DNA of 62,306 nt. Origin: Fimbriimonas sp. GTDB lineage: Bacteria > Armatimonadota > Fimbriimonadia > Fimbriimonadales > Fimbriimonadaceae. Shown in pieces: positions 23,737 through 32,935 of the stretch. Made by a program: the position numbers and the translations under genes. Under the pieces are notes generated by a model. The model saw nothing but the letters and a program-made list of their open reading frames with translations. It ran no database searches and was not told the DNA's origin. Within the stretch, counting starts at the first letter, position 1, and every line of letters begins with the position of its first letter. The stretch lies in NCBI GenBank assembly GCA_029866005.1, contig JARXAE010000038.1, positions 1 through 62,306 on the forward strand. Direction: 5' to 3'.

Positions 23737-26505
23737 ATGGACTTCAAATCGACTCTCCATCTCCCGGACGCTGAAGCGACAATCCCCATGAAGGCGAACC
23801 TGCCGACCTTGGAGCCGTCGATTCAGCAGATTTGGGATTCAGAGGCGATTTATCACAAACTCCAAGAAGCCCGGAAGGACTGCCCGAGCTACGTCCTCCA
23901 TGATGGCCCGCCTTACACGAACTCGCCGATCCACATCGGAACTGCGATGAACAAAATCCTGAAGGATTTTGTTCTTAAGAGTCGCCAGATGATGGGCTTC
24001 AGAACCCCTTACGTTCCGGGATTCGATAACCACGGTCTGCCTATCGAGCAAGCCGTGATGAAGAAATTCGTGGAAAAGAAGATCACGCCTACGATCCCTG
24101 AACTTCGCCAAGCCTGCCGCGACCACGCTTCCGAATACCTCGCCATCCAACGCGACCAGTTCAAAAGGCTTGGCATCTTCGGCCTTTGGGAAAAACCTTA
24201 CACGACGATGGACTTCCGGTTCGAAGCCGAGATCGTGCGAGTGTTCCGTCGCCTTGTTGAGAAAGGCTATGTCTATAAGGGTCTCCGACCAACCCTCTGG
24301 AGCCCCACCAGTCGAACCGCCCTTGCAGACACCGAGATCGAGTACCACGACCACGTGAGTAAGGCGATCTATGTCAGATTCCCCCTCAAGAGCGATCCAA
24401 ACCAAGAGCTAGCCGGACTAGACAACGTCTACACCGTGATCTGGACCACTACGCCGTGGACGATCCCCGCAAACCTTGCCTGCGCCTTCCATCCCGAGTT
24501 CAACTACGACGTCGTCAAGGTCGGCAACGATCACTACATCATCCTCCAAGACCTCGTCGCCAAAGTCGCCGAGAAAGTCGGCTGGGCCGAGTACACCACC
24601 GTCAAAACTCTCGAAGGGATCAACTTCGACAAGATTGAGTTCAAACACCCGATTTTTGACCGATCCAGCCTCGCCGTCATGGCAGACTACGTCACGACAG
24701 AGGACGGAACCGGCGTCGTCCACACTGCCCCCAGTCACGGACGTGATGACTTCTTCACCGGGCAAAAGTACAATCTGGGAGTCCCGAACACGGTTGACGA
24801 GAGAGGAGTCCTTACGCACGAAGCCGGTGAGTTCGAAGGTGTCTTCTACAAGAACTGCGACACTGTCGTAGTCGAACGACTCCAAGAAGTCGGAGCCCTG
24901 CTCAGTGTCAGCGATTACCAACACAGTTACCCCTACGCCGAGCGCGATGGCCAGCCCGTGATCTTCCGCGCCACCGAGCAATGGTTCCTTAGCCTTGAAC
25001 ACGAGGGCCTACGGGGACGAATGCTTGACAGCATCCAAGACGTGAATTGGGTCCCGAGTCAGGGCCAAAACCGCATTGAGGCGATGATCCGAAACCGCCC
25101 CGACTGGTGCATCTCTCGACAACGCCCTTGGGGAGTCGGAATCCCGGTCTTCTATGGTCGCAAGTCTCGAGTTCCGGTGCTTGATCCGGTTGCCATCGAT
25201 GCGGTTGCGAACCTAGTAGAAGCCGAAGGCTCCGACGCCTGGTTCATCAAAGAAGCCGCCGACATTCTTCCCGCCGGTTATGTCCACCCCGAAACTGGCG
25301 AAACCGAGTTCGACAAGGAAACCGACGTCCTCGACGTCTGGTTCGACTCCGGTTCCACCTCCCTCGCAGTCCTTGAAGGCAACGTCTATCCCGAGTGGAA
25401 AGAGAACTGGCCCGCGGACATCTACCTCGAAGGCTCTGACCAACACCGAGGCTGGTTTAACACATCTCTCATCCTCGGCCAAGCCACTCGCGACGGCGCG
25501 CCTTACAATACCGTCCTCACCCACGGTTTTGTTACCGATGGCGAGGGACGCAAAATGTCCAAGCGCCTCGGCAACGTCGTAGACCCGGTCAAAGCCTGTG
25601 CCGACTACGGTGCCGATGTCGTCCGCTATTGGGTCGCTGGAACCGATTACGCAAACGACGTCCCCTGCAGCGATCCGATTCTGAAGCAGTTCGGCGAGAG
25701 CTACCGAAACATCCGCAACGCACTCCGCTTCCTGATCGGAAACCTGAAAGGTCACACCGCGGACTCGGTCGAAACGCTGCTTCCCATTGACCAATGGTTC
25801 ATCGAGCAAGCCGACCTCCTCGTCACCGATTGCATCGACGCCTATGAGCGGTTTGATTTCGGAACCGTGATGTCGAGCGTCCACAACTTCTGTCGCCAAC
25901 AGCTCTCCGCCTTCTACGCCGATGCAGTCAAGGACCGGATGTACTGCGACGCTGAAGACTCCGCTGAACGAAGATCCGGCCAACAAGCTTGCTATGAAGT
26001 GGCGGAAAAGCTGATCAAGCTCATCGCTCCGGTCTTGGTCCACACCGCCGAAGAGAGTTGGCTCAAGATGCATGAAACCCTCGGCGTGAAGCCAACTTCA
26101 GTCTTCTTCGAGACCTTCGATGCCGTTAGCATTGACGAGATTGAAGGCAGCGAACTCCAACAACGGTTCGCCGCGGTCATCGCAGCCAAGCAGGTCGTCA
26201 ACAGCTCGTTCGAGCCGTACAAGGGAACCGACGGGATCAAGAACTCACAAGACGTCGTCGCGAAACTCGCCGTTGACGCCACCGAGAAACAACTTCTCGA
26301 AACCTTTACTGCCGACGAACTAGCGAACTTCTTCAAAGTCAGCTGGGTTGAACTGGCTGAAGGGGAGCCTGCTGTGACGTTTGTGAAATCGCCCTACAAC
26401 GAGTGCATCCGCTCCCGAGTCCGGCGGCCCGACGTTGCCGAAGTCGAAGTGGACGGAGAAAAGGTTTTCCTGAGTGCCCGCGACCGAAAGGTGCTTGATC
26501 TTTGA
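23737..26505 (+). CDS. ileS: Isoleucine-tRNA ligase
   Basis: 922 residues, typical bacterial IleRS size. Charges tRNAIle and carries a CP1 editing domain. Motifs are PIHIGTAMNK (HIGH site, about 67), the editing-domain TTPWTIPANLA, DVWFDSGS, and GRKMSKRLGN (KMSKS). The C-terminus aligns with the Cys4 zinc-finger tail of bacterial IleRS but reads ECIRS and LSARD where CERCW and LCARC are expected, so three of four zinc ligands are missing. The TGA overlaps the TTG start of lspA. It is divergently transcribed from metG. Confidence 0.97.
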   Translation: MDFKSTLHLPDAEATIPMKANLPTLEPSIQQIWDSEAIYHKLQEARKDCPSYVLHDGPPYTNSPIHIGTAMNKILKDFVLKSRQMMGFRTPYVPGFDNHGLPIEQAVMKKFVEKKITPTIPELRQACRDHASEYLAIQRDQFKRLGIFGLWEKPYTTMDFRFEAEIVRVFRRLVEKGYVYKGLRPTLWSPTSRTALADTEIEYHDHVSKAIYVRFPLKSDPNQELAGLDNVYTVIWTTTPWTIPANLACAFHPEFNYDVVKVGNDHYIILQDLVAKVAEKVGWAEYTTVKTLEGINFDKIEFKHPIFDRSSLAVMADYVTTEDGTGVVHTAPSHGRDDFFTGQKYNLGVPNTVDERGVLTHEAGEFEGVFYKNCDTVVVERLQEVGALLSVSDYQHSYPYAERDGQPVIFRATEQWFLSLEHEGLRGRMLDSIQDVNWVPSQGQNRIEAMIRNRPDWCISRQRPWGVGIPVFYGRKSRVPVLDPVAIDAVANLVEAEGSDAWFIKEAADILPAGYVHPETGETEFDKETDVLDVWFDSGSTSLAVLEGNVYPEWKENWPADIYLEGSDQHRGWFNTSLILGQATRDGAPYNTVLTHGFVTDGEGRKMSKRLGNVVDPVKACADYGADVVRYWVAGTDYANDVPCSDPILKQFGESYRNIRNALRFLIGNLKGHTADSVETLLPIDQWFIEQADLLVTDCIDAYERFDFGTVMSSVHNFCRQQLSAFYADAVKDRMYCDAEDSAERRSGQQACYEVAEKLIKLIAPVLVHTAEESWLKMHETLGVKPTSVFFETFDAVSIDEIEGSELQQRFAAVIAAKQVVNSSFEPYKGTDGIKNSQDVVAKLAVDATEKQLLETFTADELANFFKVSWVELAEGEPAVTFVKSPYNECIRSRVRRPDVAEVEVDGEKVFLSARDRKVLDL

Positions 26506-27032
26506 AGTCACGCCTGCCCCTCTTCTGGATTCTCACGATCCTCATGGTCGTGGTCGACCAAGCCATCAAGTCGTGGACAAGAAACACGTTGATGGTAGGT
26601 CAGTACTGGGACGGCGGACCTTGGAAAGGCGTCCTCGAATTCACCCTCAGTTATAACAAGGGCATCGCCTTCGGCATGTTCCAAGGCTCGGCTCTCGCGA
26701 TGGCGCCTGTCGCGATCATCATCGCCGGTTTTGCTGTTTACACAATCCATAAGAACCGAAACGAATCCCGCTGGGGCACGATCGCGCTAGCCCTCCTCGC
26801 CAGTGGAGCCGTCGGGAACCTCATCGACCGAGTCGCCAACGAGAAAGGCGTTACCGATATGTTCCTCGTTCGTTTAGCAAACCTTACAGGGGGGAGGCTC
26901 AACGATTTTCCGGTTTTTAACTGGGCCGATAGCTGCATCACCGTCAGCATGATCATGCTGTTCCTGAGCTGGGGCAAGCCCAGCAAAGACGACCAAACCG
27001 AGCCTCTTCAACCCAAAGAAGAAGTTTTGTAA
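26502..27032 (+). CDS. lspA: Lipoprotein signal peptidase (signal peptidase II)
   Basis: 176 residues, inner-membrane aspartyl protease that cleaves prolipoprotein signal peptides. It has four hydrophobic segments. Catalytic and conserved boxes are VVDQAIKSW near the N-terminus, YNKGIAFG, GAVGNLIDRV and FNWADSCI with the second Asp. The TTG start overlaps the ileS stop (TTGA), a common ileS-lspA arrangement. The C-terminal 25 nt overlap the convergent DUF554 gene. Substrates in this window include the small lipoproteins at 1-242, 1328-1528 and 15393. Confidence 0.95.
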   Translation: MKSRLPLFWILTILMVVVDQAIKSWTRNTLMVGQYWDGGPWKGVLEFTLSYNKGIAFGMFQGSALAMAPVAIIIAGFAVYTIHKNRNESRWGTIALALLASGAVGNLIDRVANEKGVTDMFLVRLANLTGGRLNDFPVFNWADSCITVSMIMLFLSWGKPSKDDQTEPLQPKEEVL

Positions 27033-27718
27033 TGTGTGAAGGCCAGGTAGCAGCGATGCAAAACCGGGACCATCAACAGTCCCGGTAGGTAGTTCGCCGT
27101 TGGCATCTGCTTGAGCCCCAACAGTGAGATGCCAATTGACAGGATCATCAGCCCGCCTACCGCTGTGAACTCGTTCAGCAACTCCTCATCCTCGCGCAAC
27201 CACTTCAGCCGCGACGCCAAGAGCGTAATCGCCCCCTGAAACACCAGCACAACCACCGCGGAAAACAGCACACCGATACCAAGCGACGCTGCCAAAAAGA
27301 ACCCAGCAACCCCGTCTAATGTCGACTTCAACCCGAGCAGCTCCGACCGACCCTCAAGCCCATCCTGGATGCACCCCAAAATCGTCATCGGTCCCACGCA
27401 GAACAATATCGAAGCCGTCAGTAAACCCTCGCTGAACTTCCCTCTACCCCCGACAACCTCTTTCGCCCAAACGGAGAGACTCTCCAATCCCGCCTGAACA
27501 CCAAACAGAAGCCCAAGAATTCCGCCAAGGGCAATGCATGCCGCTACCAGAATCAGATTCTTCGAGGGCAAAAACATTTTGACTCCCAGCGCCAGGTTGA
27601 CCAGCCCGATCCCTGAGAGTGCAATGTCTTGGGCGTTGGAAGGTAACAACTGCCCAACCAGCAAACCAAGGGTGGAGCCGACAACAACTGTCCCAGTGTT
27701 GATCAGTGTTCCTTTCAT
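27008..27718 (-). CDS. DUF554 family membrane protein (YqgA-like)
   Basis: 236 residues from ATG 27718, chosen because MKGTLINTGTVVVGSTLGLL is the standard N-terminus of the family and the codon overlaps the upstream stop (ATGA). It has about six to seven hydrophobic helices with GLVNLALGVKMFLPS, FCVGPMTILGCIQDGLEG and LTEFTAVGGLMILSIG-like segments. The family is an inner-membrane putative transporter of unknown substrate. It forms a pair with the upstream Mpv17-like gene and converges on lspA with a 25-nt overlap. Confidence 0.88.
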   Translation of the reverse strand: MKGTLINTGTVVVGSTLGLLVGQLLPSNAQDIALSGIGLVNLALGVKMFLPSKNLILVAACIALGGILGLLFGVQAGLESLSVWAKEVVGGRGKFSEGLLTASILFCVGPMTILGCIQDGLEGRSELLGLKSTLDGVAGFFLAASLGIGVLFSAVVVLVFQGAITLLASRLKWLREDEELLNEFTAVGGLMILSIGISLLGLKQMPTANYLPGLLMVPVLHRCYLAFTHYKTSSLG

Positions 27719-28407
27719 TCCACCGACCTCGACCCCACCGACGTAATGATTAGCCCCCACGCCGCCTGTGCCGCCATCGAAACCGGAAAGTTGAGCGCCA
27801 ACGGGAGCGAATAGAGCGCAACTGTCACCGGTCCGAAGTACATCCAACAAGTCACGAGAGTAGGGAAGTATCGTTTCCAAAAATCCCCCTCTGCCAGCTT
27901 CTGCCGCATCGCAGCAAAACTTAGCCCCGAGTCAATCCACATGAACGTCAGCGCAGCCACCGGCATTGAAAGCAGCGGAGAAAAGATCAACATGTCAAAT
28001 GCAATCTTCGCAACCACAACGCCGAGCGAAGGCTTGTCTCCCAGTTGCTGGCTAAGAAAGATGTAAAGAGTGTCGACTGCTACCGCGATGAATCCGAAGT
28101 AGGCAAGCTTTACCAACAAACCCGCAAAGCTCGTTTTCGGCCGGGCGTGGCGAGTAACAATTGCGGCCACCTCGGGAACAACCAGACTCGCAACCCAAAC
28201 CGAACCCAACGTAAAGACCAGCCCCCATTTCTCACGGAACGATCGAATGGTCTCAGGTAGCGACTGCCAACTCGGAATCGCGTAATACAAAACGACAAAA
28301 ATCAGAAAGCAAATCTGAATCAGAATGATTGGCTTTCGAGCCGCCCGCATCGATGCAAGCCCTGGTGCCGCAAGTGCTCGAACGTCAATCTTTGAACCAG
28401 AGGCCAC
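27715..28407 (-). CDS. Multipass membrane protein, possibly Mpv17/PMP22-like
   Basis: 230 residues from GTG 28407, preceded by AAGGTAG about 9 nt upstream; ATG 28350 is the alternative. About five hydrophobic segments. The C-terminal arrangement (GDFWKRYFPTLVTCWMYFGP then LNFPVSMAAQAAWGLIIT) recalls the eukaryotic Mpv17/PMP22 signature (W-x2-WP...NF-x2-VP...WN). The similarity is by pattern only and may be coincidental. The gene is coupled (ATGA) to the DUF554 gene and divergent from tgt. Function unknown. Confidence 0.7.
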   Translation of the reverse strand: MASGSKIDVRALAAPGLASMRAARKPIILIQICFLIFVVLYYAIPSWQSLPETIRSFREKWGLVFTLGSVWVASLVVPEVAAIVTRHARPKTSFAGLLVKLAYFGFIAVAVDTLYIFLSQQLGDKPSLGVVVAKIAFDMLIFSPLLSMPVAALTFMWIDSGLSFAAMRQKLAEGDFWKRYFPTLVTCWMYFGPVTVALYSLPLALNFPVSMAAQAAWGLIITSVGSRSVE

Positions 28408-28461
28408 AAGATAATCTACCTTTTCCCCCGAGTTCAATTGAGGTACACCTAACTGTCCCGC

Positions 28462-29571
28462 ATGAACTCCCCTAACGGCGTCCGCTACGAACTCCTCGGA
28501 ACCTGCCCCCACACCAAGGCACGCCTTGGGCGACTCCATACACCACACGGCACGGTCGAAACCCCTTTCTTCATGCCCGTCGGAACCCAGGGAACCGTCA
28601 AAACCGTCGGTAGCGAAGACATCGAAGCCCTCGGCTTTGAGCAGATCCTGTCCAACACCTATCACCTTTCCCTTCGCCCGGGTTCAGATCTGATCGAGAA
28701 GCTGAACGGCCTCCACAACTTTATGTCGTGGAAGGGCGCTATCCTGACCGACAGCGGCGGCTACCAGGTCATGTCGCTCAGCAACACCAACGAGGTCACC
28801 GACGAAGGTGTCACCTTCAAATCCCACCTCGATGGCAGCAAGCACTTTCTCACCCCCGAGCGATCGATCCAAATACAGGCTCAATTAGGCGTCGATATCA
28901 GCATGATGCTCGACCAATGCCCTCCTTACCCCTGCTCCCGCGATGAGGCCCACCAAGCCATGAAGCGCACTCACGAATGGGCGCATCGCAACCTCGCCGC
29001 GCGTAAAGAAGGTCAAGCCATCTTCGGAATCGTACAAGGCGGGGTCCACTTCGACATGCGCGAAGAAAGCGCGGCATACATCTCCGACCTCCCCTTCGAC
29101 GGAATCGCCATTGGTGGCGTTTGCGTCGGCGAGCCTACCGAGATGCAATACCCCGTCGTTGAGCACACCGCGCCGTTGCTGCCCAACGACAAAGCTCGCT
29201 ATCTGATGGGCGTCGGTCACCCGAAAGACATCATCCACGCCGTCGCTAGCGGAGTCGATATGTTCGATTGCGTCTTGCCCACTCGCATGGCGCGCCACCA
29301 CTGCCTTTACACGCTAAACGGCCGAATCAACGCCATGAACAAACAGTGGGCTGAGCATGATGGCCTCCACGACGAAGGCTCCTCATTCGCGGCAACCAAC
29401 CGCTACTCCGCCGCCTACCTCCGCCATCTCTTCAAAGCCAACGAACCTCTCGGCGCAAGAATTGCTACCCTGCACAATCTCGCGTTCTACGCGCGCCTCA
29501 TGCAAGAGATACGCGACGCGATTGCACAAGGGACTTGGCCCGAACTCGTTGCTCGCTACGCGCAAGCGTAG
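28462..29571 (+). CDS. tgt: tRNA-guanine transglycosylase (queuine/preQ1)
   Basis: 369 residues. Exchanges guanine-34 of GUN-anticodon tRNAs for preQ1 in queuosine synthesis. TPFFMPVGTQGTVK, LTDSGGYQVMSL (active-site Asp), FGIVQGGV, and DCVLPTRMARH (nucleophile Asp) are intact. The zinc site is not: where E. coli has ECDCYTC before YSRAYLHHL, this protein has GSSFAAT before YSAAYLRHL, so all three Cys ligands are replaced while the following His is kept. It is not accompanied by other queuosine genes here. Confidence 0.95.
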   Translation: MNSPNGVRYELLGTCPHTKARLGRLHTPHGTVETPFFMPVGTQGTVKTVGSEDIEALGFEQILSNTYHLSLRPGSDLIEKLNGLHNFMSWKGAILTDSGGYQVMSLSNTNEVTDEGVTFKSHLDGSKHFLTPERSIQIQAQLGVDISMMLDQCPPYPCSRDEAHQAMKRTHEWAHRNLAARKEGQAIFGIVQGGVHFDMREESAAYISDLPFDGIAIGGVCVGEPTEMQYPVVEHTAPLLPNDKARYLMGVGHPKDIIHAVASGVDMFDCVLPTRMARHHCLYTLNGRINAMNKQWAEHDGLHDEGSSFAATNRYSAAYLRHLFKANEPLGARIATLHNLAFYARLMQEIRDAIAQGTWPELVARYAQA

Positions 29572-29583
29572 CCATTCGCTTGC
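29562..29583 (+). terminator. Weak hairpin at tgt stop codon
   Basis: GCAAGCG (29562-29568) pairs with CGCTTGC (29577-29583) around an 8-nt loop that holds the tgt stop. Only a CTTCCCC tract follows, so termination activity is uncertain. Confidence 0.3.
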
Positions 29584-29656
29584 CTTCCCCTCATATTCCC
29601 GATCGTGTTCGCCCCCGGAATGATTTGAAATGCGAGCGAATCAGCATCTCATCGGT

Positions 29657-30934
29657 TCAGGCGGCTCTAGAATCGCTTCGATTCTTGTCGTCAAAGAATC
29701 GCTCAATTGCAATTTGGCGCCTTATGGGTCTGGAGTAGTAGAAACCCTGAGCAATATTGTAGCCGTATGAGCGGACCATGGACTCTTGTTCTGAAGTCTC
29801 CACGCCCTCCACGAGCGCAGTCTTTCCGAGCTGAGTAAGGAGCTTGCCAAAGGCCTGTAATAGGAGTGCTGCAGATTCGCACTGCGGAAGACCCATACAG
29901 AATTCTCGATCAAGTTTGACAGTATCAAACGGCACTTTGTAGAGATTGGCAAGGCACGAGTGTCCGGTTCCAAAATCATCAAGCAGGATATGAAAGCCAG
30001 CCGCCTGGATGTCACGAATGATTCCGACGCACATCGAATCAGATGCGATGTCTCCGCTCTCCGTAATCTCGATTCCGAGCGCACCAACCGGAATGCCTGT
30101 TTTCGCGGTCAGAGAATTTAGCAAGTCAACTATCGAAGAGTCCAACTGTTTCGGAGATACATTGACAGTCACGAGTGGAAAGTTCTTGTTTTGCCAGCCC
30201 GGCAAGAGTTCCTTTGCCATGGCCGCCGCCTCCGAAATGACGAAAGCCCCAAGTTCTCGGATGAGGCCGTATCGCTCGGCGACGTCAATAAACTGATCAG
30301 GGTATGCAATGGGCTTGTTGCAAATCTCCCACCGACACAGTGTCTCGAACCCAACGGTGGCGCCGGTGGCCAGGTCAATAAGAGGCTGGAACATTGTGGA
30401 AAGCTGCCCATCCTCAATTGCGACTCTCAAATCGGCGGCCATGTGCTTATCTGAGCGAGTTTGATCAGATTCGCGTTCCACCACTGAGGTAATGATCTGC
30501 AAGACTTCATCAACTGCAAAGGGCTTATTCAGGATCAAGAAGTTTGGTGTGTTTCCCAACACCGCGCGTAACTCCGCGAAGCTGTAGTCAGAATACGCCG
30601 AACAAAGCACAATGAACTGATTGGGTTCAACATTCCATATCTCGCGAATTGTTCGTAGACCATCCCAACCCGGTGGCATTCGCATGTCGACAAAGACTAC
30701 GTCAAACGCCTGAATGAGTCTCTCCTTGTTAAACAGCTCAAAACCCTGCTCGCCTTGAGTTGCCGTGAACAAGTCGCAGTGAGACGACGGCTGAGCGGCG
30801 GTGACGCTGCCAAACAAGGCGCCTTCAATATCCTCTAGATCACCTGAATCCGCATTGCAAGATGGCATCAAAATCTTTCGGAAGTCGTTTAGTATTCCCG
30901 AGTTATCATCAATGGCAAGGACTCTTGGGATCAT
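29657..30934 (-). CDS. Response regulator with EAL c-di-GMP phosphodiesterase domain
   Basis: 425 residues from ATG 30934. Receiver domain 1-~150: acidic pair AIDDN, phospho-Asp 83 in VFVDMRMPPG, Lys in LNKPF, and an insertion of about 35 residues between helix 1 and strand 2. EAL domain ~175-425 with a full catalytic set: ETLCR (EAL motif), NVSPKQL, IEITES, LLDDFGTG, KLDREF, VEGVETSEQ. It should hydrolyse c-di-GMP when phosphorylated. It begins 1 nt after the kinase gene ends, so the two form a dedicated two-component system linking an extracytoplasmic signal to c-di-GMP turnover. Confidence 0.93.
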   Translation of the reverse strand: MIPRVLAIDDNSGILNDFRKILMPSCNADSGDLEDIEGALFGSVTAAQPSSHCDLFTATQGEQGFELFNKERLIQAFDVVFVDMRMPPGWDGLRTIREIWNVEPNQFIVLCSAYSDYSFAELRAVLGNTPNFLILNKPFAVDEVLQIITSVVERESDQTRSDKHMAADLRVAIEDGQLSTMFQPLIDLATGATVGFETLCRWEICNKPIAYPDQFIDVAERYGLIRELGAFVISEAAAMAKELLPGWQNKNFPLVTVNVSPKQLDSSIVDLLNSLTAKTGIPVGALGIEITESGDIASDSMCVGIIRDIQAAGFHILLDDFGTGHSCLANLYKVPFDTVKLDREFCMGLPQCESAALLLQAFGKLLTQLGKTALVEGVETSEQESMVRSYGYNIAQGFYYSRPIRRQIAIERFFDDKNRSDSRAA

Positions 30935-30935
30935 G

Positions 30936-32831
30936 TTATGCGGCTTCCTTTTCGAGTGACTCCGTGCGATCCAAGAGGACAAAGCTTGCACCCATTCCTG
31001 GTCCAGCACTCTCCATGCGGATACTCCAACCCATTTCTCTTAGTGTGTTGGCGCAATAGTGAAGCCCGTACCCCGAGCCGTTCGGCTTGGTTGTAAATCC
31101 ATTCGAGAAGATCCTCGTTGCATCGTGAACTTCGACACCCTCGCCATTGTCCTGGACGAGGAGTGATGCTCCGCCTTGCGGAAGACGCTTCAACTGCATC
31201 TTGATAGTCCGGTCACCAGCTTCGCGGCATTGAACTGCGTCTTTCGCGTTTGTAAGCAGATTTACGAGCACGCGAATCAACAGAGGTGGAAAACAACTAG
31301 CCTTGACTTCAGGCTCAAGCGAAAGCTCGAGGTTCACACCGTGGTGTTGTAATGATTTCTGAACAATTCGAGCTGATTCCTCAACGATTGGAGCAAGGAA
31401 AACTTCCTCTTGCTGTGACATTGGACTCGCAAACGTGTACTGCGCAAGAATAACTTCCCTCATGTGAGCCACTGAGCCGGAGAGGTCGTCCAATTCACTG
31501 AGCGAGTGCTTGTGGTCGTCTACGAGTCGATCGCTAAGGGCGGTGAGGAATGGAAGAACTTTGGAACCTTTAGGATCTTCCTTAGTGTAGCGATCGAGAT
31601 CCTCTTTGTTCTCGTTCAGGAGAGCGACTGACTCTTGAAGGCGCAGAAACTTCGAGTTTGCGGCAATCGAATGCAGTTGTCCAAATGCGACCCGAATCGA
31701 GTTGAAGACGTTGCCCGCGTTGTGCAGAACTTCCCGAGCAACAGATGCCATTCCAGCTTCGTGTGAAGCTTTTACCAGCGAAATCTGCGCTACTTCGAGT
31801 TGGTCAAACGCTGTCTGGAAAAATCGGGAAACGAGTCCGATCTCATCATTACGCTCAGTCAGAGATGGTGAAACCAGTCGGCTATTCCCCTTACCGATGT
31901 CACTCACTTCTGCAGACAGCGTCGCCAGCGGTCTGGTAACCATGATTTTGATCAAGATAAGCCCCAGCAACGAACTAAATAAGCTAAAGCAAATCATGTA
32001 CCCGATTGAGTTGTTCACGGTTCCAACTCCGTCGATCAGAATTGTCGGACCTGTGCGGCAGATGATCCCAAAACGAGTCTCGCCGTCATCCCCGGTTACG
32101 TTCCTAATACTGATGACATCAGATTGAACCGTGGGTGGTGAGTTGTAGCTAAATGTTCCTTGCAAGGGCGGCACTGGGAGTTGCCCGAGTTGCCTCTTAA
32201 GTCCACTAAGATCTTCCAGTGAAAATACAACTCCTATCGCGGAGGCCAGGTTGTCAACCTTCTTCCTATCCAGAAATCGGCCGATGACAATCATTCCGAC
32301 CGGTTGCTTCTTTTCTGAACTGTCGAGAACTGGTCTTGCATACAACACCATGGGCTGCTGTCCCACAGTGCGAATATCCCACGCGCCCTTGTTACGTGGC
32401 TTCCCCCCGAGGTTGGCGGGAAACGCGAAGTCAACCAGATTGACACCAGGATCTCCGCGATGAATGACACCATTGAGGTCTCTCCAACCGGCATATCTGA
32501 TCAGCTGAGTGTTGCTCATGATCCAGATGAGGTCGACGTGTGTGGTCTCGAACGTCGAGTCGGAAAGGTTCACACGCCTATAGTTTGGATTGGAGTCCAG
32601 GACGAAGTCATATGTATCGTCCCAACTGCCCCAATCTTGCGTTTGCCGTCCCAACGCGGAAACCTCGGTCAGAATTGATTTGTACGCTCGGTCAGCATTG
32701 AGCTCGGCCGCCGCGGATTGGAGCTTCACGAAGCTCTTCAGCATCATTGGTCGCTGAAAAAGAACGAAAACACAAAGAACAACAGACGTGATCCCCAGAA
32801 TTCCCAATCCAACTTTGCTTCCGAGTTTCAT
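30936..32831 (-). CDS. Membrane sensor histidine kinase (CHASE4-like sensor, HAMP)
   Basis: 631 residues. A membrane helix at ~8-26, a periplasmic sensor (~30-270) with WGSWDDTYDFV typical of CHASE4 domains, a second helix at ~277-298, a HAMP region, and a dimerisation helix with AREVLHNAGNVFNS, in which His370 is the likely phospho-acceptor. The HATPase domain follows with NAKDAV (N box), DNGEGV (G1), FTTKPNGSGYGLHY (F/G2) and GPGMGASFVL. It phosphorylates the receiver-EAL protein encoded immediately downstream. The signal is unknown. Confidence 0.92.
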   Translation of the reverse strand: MKLGSKVGLGILGITSVVLCVFVLFQRPMMLKSFVKLQSAAAELNADRAYKSILTEVSALGRQTQDWGSWDDTYDFVLDSNPNYRRVNLSDSTFETTHVDLIWIMSNTQLIRYAGWRDLNGVIHRGDPGVNLVDFAFPANLGGKPRNKGAWDIRTVGQQPMVLYARPVLDSSEKKQPVGMIVIGRFLDRKKVDNLASAIGVVFSLEDLSGLKRQLGQLPVPPLQGTFSYNSPPTVQSDVISIRNVTGDDGETRFGIICRTGPTILIDGVGTVNNSIGYMICFSLFSSLLGLILIKIMVTRPLATLSAEVSDIGKGNSRLVSPSLTERNDEIGLVSRFFQTAFDQLEVAQISLVKASHEAGMASVAREVLHNAGNVFNSIRVAFGQLHSIAANSKFLRLQESVALLNENKEDLDRYTKEDPKGSKVLPFLTALSDRLVDDHKHSLSELDDLSGSVAHMREVILAQYTFASPMSQQEEVFLAPIVEESARIVQKSLQHHGVNLELSLEPEVKASCFPPLLIRVLVNLLTNAKDAVQCREAGDRTIKMQLKRLPQGGASLLVQDNGEGVEVHDATRIFSNGFTTKPNGSGYGLHYCANTLREMGWSIRMESAGPGMGASFVLLDRTESLEKEAA

Positions 32832-32935
32832 TTGACCTGATAAGTAGAATTGGCAGGACGAACTCTAATCACAACGGGGCTTGTCCCAATTTTGCGACGA
32901 TTGTCGCTCTGTGAGGATCGCAAAAATTGATGGGC

